From: DAIDHZ01 sp035480255 | Lineage (GTDB): Bacteria > Chlamydiota > Chlamydiia > Chlamydiales > SM23-39 | Direction: 5' to 3' | NCBI GenBank assembly: GCA_964630875.1 | Contig: CAZVXF010000001.1 | Location: 1-64,000 of the forward strand | DNA: 64,000 bases | Part shown: piece by piece, positions 1 to 6,702 of the stretch | Position numbering within the stretch: the stretch's first letter is position 1 | Layout of the letters: every line of letters starts with the position of its first letter | Notes under the pieces: model-generated | The model's database searches: none | What the model saw: only the letters and a program-made list of their open reading frames with translations | Told to the model about the DNA's origin: nothing | Program-made: the position numbers and the translations under genes

Positions 1-420
1 CTCTACGCTTGTTGCAATCGCTTTCTGAAGATCTTTATTTCCAGCTATTGCTTTCACAAAACCTTCATCTCTGGAAAGAGCATCTCTCAATGCCTCATCG
101 CGAACGATTGCTTGTGCAAGCTCTACGCTTGTTGCAATCGCTTTCTGAAGATCTTTATTTCCAGCTATTGCTTTCGCAAAACCTTCGTCTCTGGAAAGAG
201 CATCTCTCAATGCCTCATTGCGTACGATTGCTTGTACAAGCTCTACGCTTGTTGCAATCGCTTTCTGAAAGGCAGGATTCGCTGCAACCGCTTTCGCAAA
301 ACCTTCATCTCTGGAAAGAGCATCTCTCAATGCCTCATTGCGAACGATAGATTGTGCAAGCTCTTCACTTTTTGCAATCGCTTCCTGAAGATCAGGATTC
401 TTTGTCAACGTTTTACTAAA
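1..420. repeat. 120-bp tandem repeat inside the membrane-protein gene
   Basis: Units begin at 1, 121, 241 and 361. The first two are almost identical over 120 bp, the third differs mainly at 270-298, and the fourth decays after about 420. Because 120 bp is 40 codons, each unit adds or removes 40 residues without a frameshift, so copy number can change while the minus-strand gene stays open. The array continues past the left edge, so the total copy number is unknown. There are no unique spacers, so this is not a CRISPR array. Confidence 0.92.
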
Positions 421-1392
421 GCTTGCATCTTGGATAATCATTTTAGCAACCCCTTCCTTGAGAGCTTCATTTTCAGCAATAGTTTGAGCTAGTTTGGGAT
501 GTGCAAAGATGTTATTAATCAATTGTTCTGAATTTGCTAGAGCAGTTGCAGTTTCTGTTGCAACGATTTCCTTCGCTTGTGAAATTGCGAAATATTTCAA
601 ATCAGCTTGTCTAAAAATTTCGCTTTGAAAAGATTCGTTTTTGCTTTCGGTAAACTTAGAAAGGAAAAAACCGATGATACCGCCAACGATTCCTCCAAAA
701 AGTCCGTCAGATGGTGTTTTTAACCATTGATATTTTGGTTCTGTTGCAACTGATTCTACTGGGATTTCTACCTCTTCTTTTAACGGAATTTGAATTGCTT
801 CATTGATAATTTCCTCGGGCTGTGTAGGCTCTTCTTTCTGGGGAATTGGTTTTTTTTGCCAGACTTTTGTGTATAAAAAATAAATCAGTGCGATAGCAGT
901 GACAAGCAATGCTAAATAAGTAAATGTACGCACTGTACAGAATTCAAACACCTTTCTGGAAAAACTTAATGGAAAAAGCTTTGGGTCTTTAATTGGTGTT
1001 AAGAGAGTCACTTCTTTAGACAGGGGAAGTTCTGGTGAATTTACGATTTCTGATATTGCATCTTGCGCCACATTTTGGATGGCAAGTTCCGTGCCAACTG
1101 GTTGCAAAATTTCTACTTGATCTATAGGGATTAACGGATTGGCTTCAGACAAGATCTGCACCTCTAAACCTGAGGGCACTTCTGAGATGTGATCCGTCAC
1201 AGGAGCTTCGGTGAAAGTCGCGGGAAGTTCAGGTATTATGGGATTTGGAACTATACTTGGATCAGCAGGTGGTGCTGGAGGAACTTTCTTTTTAAAAAGA
1301 CCCGCGAGTGGATCCCAAAGGCCTGGAGGAGGGTCTTTTTTTTGAGAGAGAGGTGCATGTTGAGCTGTGTGGGACGAATCAATTCGAGACAT
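1..1392 (-). CDS. Repeat-containing membrane protein, C-terminus outside window
   Basis: An uninterrupted reading frame of 464 codons starts at the ATG at 1392-1390, with a GAGGG ribosome site just upstream, and runs off the left edge, so the C-terminus is missing. The first ~145 residues are Pro/Glu-rich. A membrane segment lies at about residues 157-175 (TYLALLVTAIALIYFLY), and a Gly-rich hydrophobic stretch at 230-245 (LFGGIVGGIIGFFLS). From about residue 285 the protein is made of ~10-residue modules with alternating Ala and hydrophobic positions (LAQAIVRNE, ALRDALSRDE, GFAKAVAANP, AFQKAIATSVE). Four modules form a 40-residue unit repeated nearly identically to the edge. It follows the NTT gene by 24 bp on the same strand. 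I recognise no family. The architecture suggests a surface-exposed or host-facing repeat protein; this is inference. Confidence 0.8.
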   Translation of the reverse strand, partial: MSRIDSSHTAQHAPLSQKKDPPPGLWDPLAGLFKKKVPPAPPADPSIVPNPIIPELPATFTEAPVTDHISEVPSGLEVQILSEANPLIPIDQVEILQPVGTELAIQNVAQDAISEIVNSPELPLSKEVTLLTPIKDPKLFPLSFSRKVFEFCTVRTFTYLALLVTAIALIYFLYTKVWQKKPIPQKEEPTQPEEIINEAIQIPLKEEVEIPVESVATEPKYQWLKTPSDGLFGGIVGGIIGFFLSKFTESKNESFQSEIFRQADLKYFAISQAKEIVATETATALANSEQLINNIFAHPKLAQTIAENEALKEGVAKMIIQDASFSKTLTKNPDLQEAIAKSEELAQSIVRNEALRDALSRDEGFAKAVAANPAFQKAIATSVELVQAIVRNEALRDALSRDEGFAKAIAGNKDLQKAIATSVELAQAIVRDEALRDALSRDEGFVKAIAGNKDLQKAIATSVE

Positions 1393-1416
1393 AGAACCCT
1401 CATTGTTGTGCGAGGA

Positions 1417-2817
1417 TTATGCTCTTCGTTCTGAATTGTCTGCAATAGGGGTCTTCTTTTCGACCAAAACACCTAAGTGAGAAGTAGCAATTACGCAACT
1501 AAATGCAATCAATAAAGCGATACCGCCAGCAATTGGAGCTGTCGCAAGCACGCTTCCACAAATTTGAATGAGAGCAAGTGTTAAAAATGAACCGCTGCCC
1601 CGTCCTAGCCTTGCGCACATTCCATCAACAACAAGTTTGCCTTGCATTTTTTCAAGAGGCGGAAGAAGGACAAATGAGATTTCTTTGGATGTGTCAAAAA
1701 GCGTATACTTTGCAGCTCTCACCACGCAAAAGAAAATTGATCCTAAAATGACAAGAATCTCAAGCTGTGATGCAAGTGCTGGATGCCAGATCGAAAAGAA
1801 AAACGCTCCCTCGGTGAGGAGCAAACAAACAGGAGTCACTAAAGAAGCAACGACCCAACGGCATCGCTTCAAAAGATAAGGTGTGATGATCAAAGCACTC
1901 ACAGCAGTCAAAATTCCATTCCAAACAGAGAGTTTACCCATGAAGTCGCAATACTCTCTTGGATCTGGGAATTTTTGCTTTAGCAAATCCAAGAAAATAA
2001 TTTCGCCTAGAGCATAAGCAATATAATCAGCAATAGTTACCCAAGCAAGCAAGAGTAAATAACGCGATCTACAACAAATCAAGATGCTTGACCAAACCGA
2101 AAGTGTTTCTTTCTTTTCTTTTGGAGCCTCTTTTTTGGGTTGAGTTTGGGAAAATTCCCCCCAAAGACGAGAAAATAGCCAAGCAACGATGAGACTTAAA
2201 GCAGTAAGCGCCCACATTAAAAGAGCTAGCGATTCGCTCCAAGAATGATGCGAAATTGTATCTGCGGTACAAAAAGAAATAATAGGTCCCGCAATAATCG
2301 TACCGATACTCCCGCCTAACATGAGCGGAGCATAGTATCGTTTCGCATTTTCAAGCGGTACATATTGATTCACAAGTCCCCAAAAAAGAACTGTTAACAA
2401 TGCAATTTTCCATAGCTCTGCCATCACAAAAAAGATCATAGAAGCAAAAACAGGAACAGCGGATGCAATCGATGGGTTAGTAAAAAACGTTTTTGAAAAA
2501 GGCAATAAGGGATAAATCACTAAAGAAAAAAGAAGAAAAAAACCAACAAAAGTTGTCAGAACTATGAAAAACACTCGATGTATCGGATGACGGTTCAGCA
2601 AATAGGTTAATATGAGCGTCATAATCACGGCGCCCGGCATTGTTCCGCAGAGCTCAAACCAAGGAATCGCTCCAGCTCCACCGCCTAAATCTGCCACCGT
2701 CAAAGCGTTCCGCGCACTACGCAAAATCGTGTAACTGACGTTTAAAAGACAGACGATACCAAACATTAAAAGGAAAAGACGAGCCGCCGTTCTATCTTTT
2801 AAAAAAGATACTTTCAT
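1417..2817 (-). CDS. NTT-family (ADP/ATP translocase-like) transporter
   Basis: A 466-residue, very hydrophobic protein with about 11-12 predicted membrane helices. The N-terminal part (YTILRSARNALTVADLGGG, then IPWFELCGTMPGAVIM) resembles the start of the TLC/NTT nucleotide transporters by which rickettsiae and chlamydiae exchange ATP/ADP or import nucleotides with the host. Family members are usually about 500 residues, so this one is slightly short. The canonical 'LRxxKDTLVV'-type stretch is altered to LRSARNALTV, so the substrate may not be ATP/ADP and cannot be assigned from sequence alone. Chlamydia-related bacteria commonly carry several NTT paralogs with different substrates. A repeat protein gene follows 24 bp downstream on the same strand. 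Confidence 0.78.
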   Translation of the reverse strand: MKVSFLKDRTAARLFLLMFGIVCLLNVSYTILRSARNALTVADLGGGAGAIPWFELCGTMPGAVIMTLILTYLLNRHPIHRVFFIVLTTFVGFFLLFSLVIYPLLPFSKTFFTNPSIASAVPVFASMIFFVMAELWKIALLTVLFWGLVNQYVPLENAKRYYAPLMLGGSIGTIIAGPIISFCTADTISHHSWSESLALLMWALTALSLIVAWLFSRLWGEFSQTQPKKEAPKEKKETLSVWSSILICCRSRYLLLLAWVTIADYIAYALGEIIFLDLLKQKFPDPREYCDFMGKLSVWNGILTAVSALIITPYLLKRCRWVVASLVTPVCLLLTEGAFFFSIWHPALASQLEILVILGSIFFCVVRAAKYTLFDTSKEISFVLLPPLEKMQGKLVVDGMCARLGRGSGSFLTLALIQICGSVLATAPIAGGIALLIAFSCVIATSHLGVLVEKKTPIADNSERRA

Positions 2818-2935
2818 ATAGATAAGAAAGTATATAGAAAGCGTCTCGGGATAGCAAGAAGTTCAAAATTATAGGGTTTTCTCGTTTCCTTTGTCTAAAC
2901 GAAAAATTTGAGCTGCCCCCTTGTCATTTCCCGAT

Positions 2936-3460
2936 TTATAAATCACTCCCGGTATACCAAATTGAATGCGAAGCCCAAAGATCCATAAGAAAGCCGTTTT
3001 GCCCATTGCGAGTTTCTTCCCTCAGGAAGGGGCTGTCAGGCGGACTAATTATGTCATCAACTATACTAATAAAACTATTTTCCAGAGTTTGGAAAAGTTG
3101 TGTTTTTAGTTTTCCAGAAGCTGGAAGACGATGGATTTCATCAATAACTTCTGATTTTGTCTTATCTATTTTTTCATACGAATCTGCATTTAGTACTTTA
3201 TTATCGTACTCATGCAATTTTCTACGCAAACCACTGCAGTTTCTATAAAATTGTTTTTTAGAACAATGGGTTTCAGGATTTTGAATACCGCCTAGAACTG
3301 CACTCGCTATTATAAACCCACGCGTTACTTTTGCTAAGCAAATCTGTTTTTGTCTTTGAATTTCAGCTTTTTTTGAAATCTCTCTGGGAGAGAGGACATC
3401 GTCATCATCAGCAATTTTTTGAGGCGAATACAATCTCGAACGTGTGGCTTGAACTGTCAT
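2936..3460 (-). CDS. Hypothetical protein
   Basis: A 174-residue frame starting at ATG 3460, with only a weak ribosome site upstream. It has an acidic patch (ADDDDVLS) near residue 20, one short hydrophobic stretch (GFIIASAVLGGI) around residues 49-60, and a charged, probably helical remainder. I recognise no domain. It is isolated: the NTT gene lies 118 bp downstream and an AT-rich region with an inverted repeat lies upstream. Codon use looks like its neighbours, and no better frame exists on the other strand. Probably a lineage-specific protein. Confidence 0.6.
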   Translation of the reverse strand: MTVQATRSRLYSPQKIADDDDVLSPREISKKAEIQRQKQICLAKVTRGFIIASAVLGGIQNPETHCSKKQFYRNCSGLRRKLHEYDNKVLNADSYEKIDKTKSEVIDEIHRLPASGKLKTQLFQTLENSFISIVDDIISPPDSPFLREETRNGQNGFLMDLWASHSIWYTGSDL

Positions 3461-3555
3461 ACATCAACTCATATCAGTAATAATTATCTAAAATTATACA
3501 ATTAAACATTCATTAAATTCAATATAAACAATTACTTTATTTATAAAATAAATAA

Positions 3556-3639
3556 TATACCGAAATTACATGAAGAATCGGGAATTTTGAGGTAAATCCG
3601 ACGCTGGCAAAAACCGATTCTTCATGTAATTTCGGTATA
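3556..3639. repeat. 26-bp perfect inverted repeat
   Basis: Positions 3556-3581 and 3614-3639 are exact reverse complements over 26 bp, separated by 32 bp. The outer ends read TATACC and GGTATA. No T-run follows, so it is not a typical terminator. The 84-bp size with long perfect ends is compatible with a miniature inverted-repeat element or a cruciform-forming regulatory site. It lies 60 bp upstream of nadK. Confidence 0.85.
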
Positions 3640-3698
3640 ACAGTTATAACGAGAAAATTGAGGACAATTTGGATCGTTTATGCAAGAATGGGAAATAT

Positions 3699-4535
3699 AT
3701 GATCATTGCTCTTTTCCCGAACGAAAGAAAAAGTCTTTCATTTGATCTTGCAGGCGAGATTCGTGAATACCTAGAAAATCGAGGTATTACTGTAGTTGCA
3801 GAAAATGAAAAAGCAACACGGATTGGCGCTCAACCACTTAATTCAGTAAATCCGAAAGATATCGACTATATGATCGCAATGGGTGGAGATGGGACTCTTC
3901 TTAGAATCACCCATCATTTCAAGCACATTGACGCGCCGATATTAGGAATTAACTTAGGACATCTTGGCTTTATGGCTGATATTCCAATCGATGACATCTA
4001 TCCTAGTTTAACTGACCTTTTGGATGGAAAATTTGAGATTGATCATCGCATTGCGTTCGACGCATATGCAAATACGGGTCAGTTATACTCTGTGAATGAT
4101 ATTGTTTTTCACCGCGCACAAAATTATAGCTTAATTGAATTAGGCATTCACATCGATGGTGTCTACTTAAATACTTTTGTTGCTGATGGAGTCATCGTAG
4201 CCACTCCGAATGGATCCACTGCTTATTCTTTGTCCGCTGGTGGACCGATTTTAAGCCCGTCACTCAATGCAATTGTGATCACTCCGATTTGTCCCCACAC
4301 CATTTCAAACCGCCCCATTGTATTAACAGCCAATCATACAATTGAGGTTCAATATTTAAGCGCATATGATCCGATTGATGTTAGAGCTGACGGTCTCAAT
4401 GCATTGACTCTTCCAACAAATGGTAAAGTCACAATCCAACAATCAAAAAAAACATTTAAACTTGTTAATCTACACCGGCACGAATATTTCTCAACTCTTC
4501 GTTCAAAACTCGGTTGGTCTGGCAAATTAAGATAA
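3699..4535 (+). CDS. nadK: NAD kinase
   Basis: ATP/polyphosphate-dependent NAD kinase, which phosphorylates NAD+ to NADP+ in the cytoplasm. Clear family motifs are MGGDGTLLR (the GGDG catalytic loop), NLGHLGFMAD and TPNGSTAYSLSAGGP followed by PICPHTISNRP. I chose the ATG at 3699 because MIIALFPNERKS aligns with the usual family start and gives 278 residues. An in-frame TTG at 3669 would add 10 residues and has an AGGA nearby, so the start is not certain. The gene follows the inverted repeat at 3556-3639, and a hypothetical gene starts 42 bp downstream. Confidence 0.95.
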   Translation: MIIALFPNERKSLSFDLAGEIREYLENRGITVVAENEKATRIGAQPLNSVNPKDIDYMIAMGGDGTLLRITHHFKHIDAPILGINLGHLGFMADIPIDDIYPSLTDLLDGKFEIDHRIAFDAYANTGQLYSVNDIVFHRAQNYSLIELGIHIDGVYLNTFVADGVIVATPNGSTAYSLSAGGPILSPSLNAIVITPICPHTISNRPIVLTANHTIEVQYLSAYDPIDVRADGLNALTLPTNGKVTIQQSKKTFKLVNLHRHEYFSTLRSKLGWSGKLR

Positions 4536-4577
4536 AAAACGATATACTTCTAGTTTAAAAAATTTGGAGTATTAATT

Positions 4578-5150
4578 ATGTCAATAGAATCAAGAACATC
4601 ATTCTCACCGGAAAGAGCTGCAGATGTCGGCATGGGATTGGGAGAACTCTTAGCATCTGGCTGTGCTGCTTGGGCATGTTCAGCTTCAGTCCGATTTCTA
4701 GGTGATAGAACTGAGAGTTTAGCACGCGGAATTTTAAGTACTCCTTTTAACATTCCTTCTGCAACACCTGGCGTTACTATGGTTATTACTCCAGCCTGTT
4801 TTATACCTGAAAAACCTGTCTATATGGCAATTAACGCTTGCACAAATTCCGGAAGTACCGCGGCTGTTACTGTTGGTTTTTTCGAAACATTGATTCAATT
4901 ATTACGATATTCCAATTCCGATCATACACAGTCTTGGGGAACAGATATGATTGAAGGCGGATATCGAGGTGCTGCCATCGGTACTATCACCGGTTTTGTA
5001 ACCGGGGGAGATCAGATCGGCCAAAAAATCGCAGCTGCATTAGTAGGGGGATTCGTCGGATGCATCGCAGGAAATGGCATCGCAGGAATTAGTCACGGCA
5101 TTCGTAATATCCACTTACCAGTTCAGAATAAGATAATAAATGACGATTAA
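4578..5150 (+). CDS. Hypothetical protein with paired Gly-rich hydrophobic segments
   Basis: A 190-residue protein starting at ATG 4578, behind a GGAG ribosome site (GGAGTATTAATT-ATG). The C-terminal half carries a two-part glycine-rich hydrophobic region (GAAIGTITGFVTGG, then AAALVGGFVGCIAGNGIAG) with a short connecting loop. Bilobed hydrophobic domains of this kind are the main recognition feature of chlamydial inclusion membrane (Inc) proteins, but glycine zippers also occur in other membrane proteins. I recognise no family. It converges with holB, overlapping it by 4 bp at the stop codons. Its leader resembles that of the Inc-like gene at 12051-12737. Confidence 0.65.
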   Translation: MSIESRTSFSPERAADVGMGLGELLASGCAAWACSASVRFLGDRTESLARGILSTPFNIPSATPGVTMVITPACFIPEKPVYMAINACTNSGSTAAVTVGFFETLIQLLRYSNSDHTQSWGTDMIEGGYRGAAIGTITGFVTGGDQIGQKIAAALVGGFVGCIAGNGIAGISHGIRNIHLPVQNKIINDD

Positions 5151-6046
5151 AGATGAGAAAAAATGTGCTCGAGGCAAGCAGATAATTTAATGTTGCGTTG
5201 ATAATTGATTCGAGCCTCTTCGACGATCGCTGCGACTGTCGCAATTGTTGGCAGAAAGAAATCTACAGGTTTATTATCAGAAAAGTATAGTGCGCCTCCC
5301 AACTTGTGCGCATACTGGTCTCGATACCAGATCAAAACAGCTGTTAGAAGCCTTGCAACGTTTTGATTTTTCTTAACAGGATCTTCGTCATCGATGGAAG
5401 CTTCAATTTTTTCTAATTCTTGCAAAAATTTTGGATAGATGGGTCGACTTGCAAGCAGATCAAAAATTGGCTGCTCCAAAAGAGGCTTTGTCGCAAGCTC
5501 GACCGCCTTGCCGATTGATCCAAAGGAGAGTTTTGCCCATTTTGGATCTAGGTTGTTAGACATTAAGTATGAGGCAATTAAGTCTTCCCGAATTGGTTTT
5601 AAAGCAATGGATGCACAGCGGGAACGGATTGTGGGTAGGATTGCGTTTAGCTCTTCTGTGATTAAGATGAGTGTTGTATCTGGGTTTGGCTCTTCCAAAG
5701 TTTTTAAAATCGCATTCGCTGAGGCTGTCTGCATTCTATCGGCATCAAAAATGATGAATACTTTTCCGCAATTTTGATAGGCGCTTGTCTGAACTTCGTC
5801 AATGAGATGCCTGAAGGATTCAATGGAGTGCAGTCCACTTTTGCTTTCAGGTTTTAAAGAGTGAAAATCTGGATGCGTTTCGATCTTGTTGGTCATCAAT
5901 AATTTTTGGGCAAGCGCATGTGCAAATAGAGTTTTCCCTAAACCAGGTAAACCTGAAATGATCATTGCTGTAGGAAGAGTATTCGACTCGAACGCTTTAG
6001 AAAAGTAGGCCTTGATGGGCTCGTTGCCTATAATATGATCGAACAT
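5147..6046 (-). CDS. holB: DNA polymerase III delta-prime-like subunit
   Basis: A 299-residue clamp-loader AAA+ protein. The Walker A motif is GLPGLGKT near residue 33. Then come VFIIFDADRMQTASANAILK (Walker B region) and the delta-prime signature LEEPNPDTTLILIT followed by TIRSRC (SRC motif). The zinc-binding insertion usual after Walker A in larger clamp-loader subunits is absent: the stretch between the P-loop and Walker B has only one Cys. The gene overlaps the end of tmk by 19 bp and is last in the DUF721-gyrB-gyrA-tmk-holB block, an order I recall as conserved in Chlamydiales. Confidence 0.88.
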   Translation of the reverse strand: MFDHIIGNEPIKAYFSKAFESNTLPTAMIISGLPGLGKTLFAHALAQKLLMTNKIETHPDFHSLKPESKSGLHSIESFRHLIDEVQTSAYQNCGKVFIIFDADRMQTASANAILKTLEEPNPDTTLILITEELNAILPTIRSRCASIALKPIREDLIASYLMSNNLDPKWAKLSFGSIGKAVELATKPLLEQPIFDLLASRPIYPKFLQELEKIEASIDDEDPVKKNQNVARLLTAVLIWYRDQYAHKLGGALYFSDNKPVDFFLPTIATVAAIVEEARINYQRNIKLSACLEHIFSHL

Positions 6047-6702
6047 AGTTTCTGAATTGCAATTTGTTGAACTTGGGATTTTGGTAGACTTGCATCTAGA
6101 ATAAAGACTCTTTGTGGATTCTCTTTTGCTATGGTTAAAAATGCATTTCGCACTAACGTATGAAAGGAAAAATCCTCTTGCTCAATTCGGTCTTTTTCGC
6201 GAGATCTTTGTACACGTAACATTCCGATACTTGGATCTATATCCAGATAGAAGGTAAGAGTCGGCTCTAAATTTTGCGAAAAAAATTGGCAAGCACTCGA
6301 GACAGCATCTTTACCTAAATTGCGCGCAATTCCCTGATAGGCAACAGAAGAATCATTAAACCGATCACAGAGAACAATTTTGCCTGCTTTTAATGCTGGA
6401 AGAATCACCTCTTCCACATGTTGCGCGCGTGAAGCTAAGAATAAAGAAAGCTCAGCAAGTGATGCAATGTTTTCATTGCGGGATTCCAGTACAAGAGCGC
6501 GAATTTTATCTCCTAAAGCTGTGCCGCCAGGTTCACGCGTTTTTAGAACTTCATACCCATGAAGGGTAAGGTAGCGGAAAATCTCCTCAATGAGAGTTGT
6601 TTTTCCAGCTCCCTCCCCCCCTTCAAAAGTGATGAATAAGTTATTCTTCTGTAATTTCGGCAGTTCCTGCTTCAATTTTTTGTGCTCCGACACATAGGTC
6701 AT
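6028..6702 (-). CDS. tmk: Thymidylate kinase
   Basis: dTMP kinase, converting dTMP to dTDP for DNA synthesis. The P-loop is FEGGEGAGKTT, followed by the substrate motif REPGG, the DR motif (VLCDRFNDSSVAYQG), and a lid region with basic residues (QRSREKDR). The longest frame, 224 residues, starts at 6702 and overlaps the gyrA 3' end by 62 bp. The true start may lie a little downstream, since the conserved fold begins only at about residue 21 (NLFITFEGG) and the intervening in-frame starts would be TTG or CTG. It also overlaps holB by 19 bp, so translation of gyrA, tmk and holB is probably coupled. Confidence 0.93.
   Translation of the reverse strand: MTYVSEHKKLKQELPKLQKNNLFITFEGGEGAGKTTLIEEIFRYLTLHGYEVLKTREPGGTALGDKIRALVLESRNENIASLAELSLFLASRAQHVEEVILPALKAGKIVLCDRFNDSSVAYQGIARNLGKDAVSSACQFFSQNLEPTLTFYLDIDPSIGMLRVQRSREKDRIEQEDFSFHTLVRNAFLTIAKENPQRVFILDASLPKSQVQQIAIQKLCSIIL

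Noticed and set aside
1..480. Direct repeats as a possible CRISPR array
   Set aside because: Units are 120 bp, adjacent and coding, with no unique spacers.
9..492. Two plus-strand frames (9-350 and 112-492) with Ser/Leu-rich and Cys/Phe-rich repeats
   Set aside because: They read the same 120-bp repeats on the opposite strand. The minus-strand frame is open for all 464 codons, starts with a ribosome site and includes membrane segments, so it is the gene.
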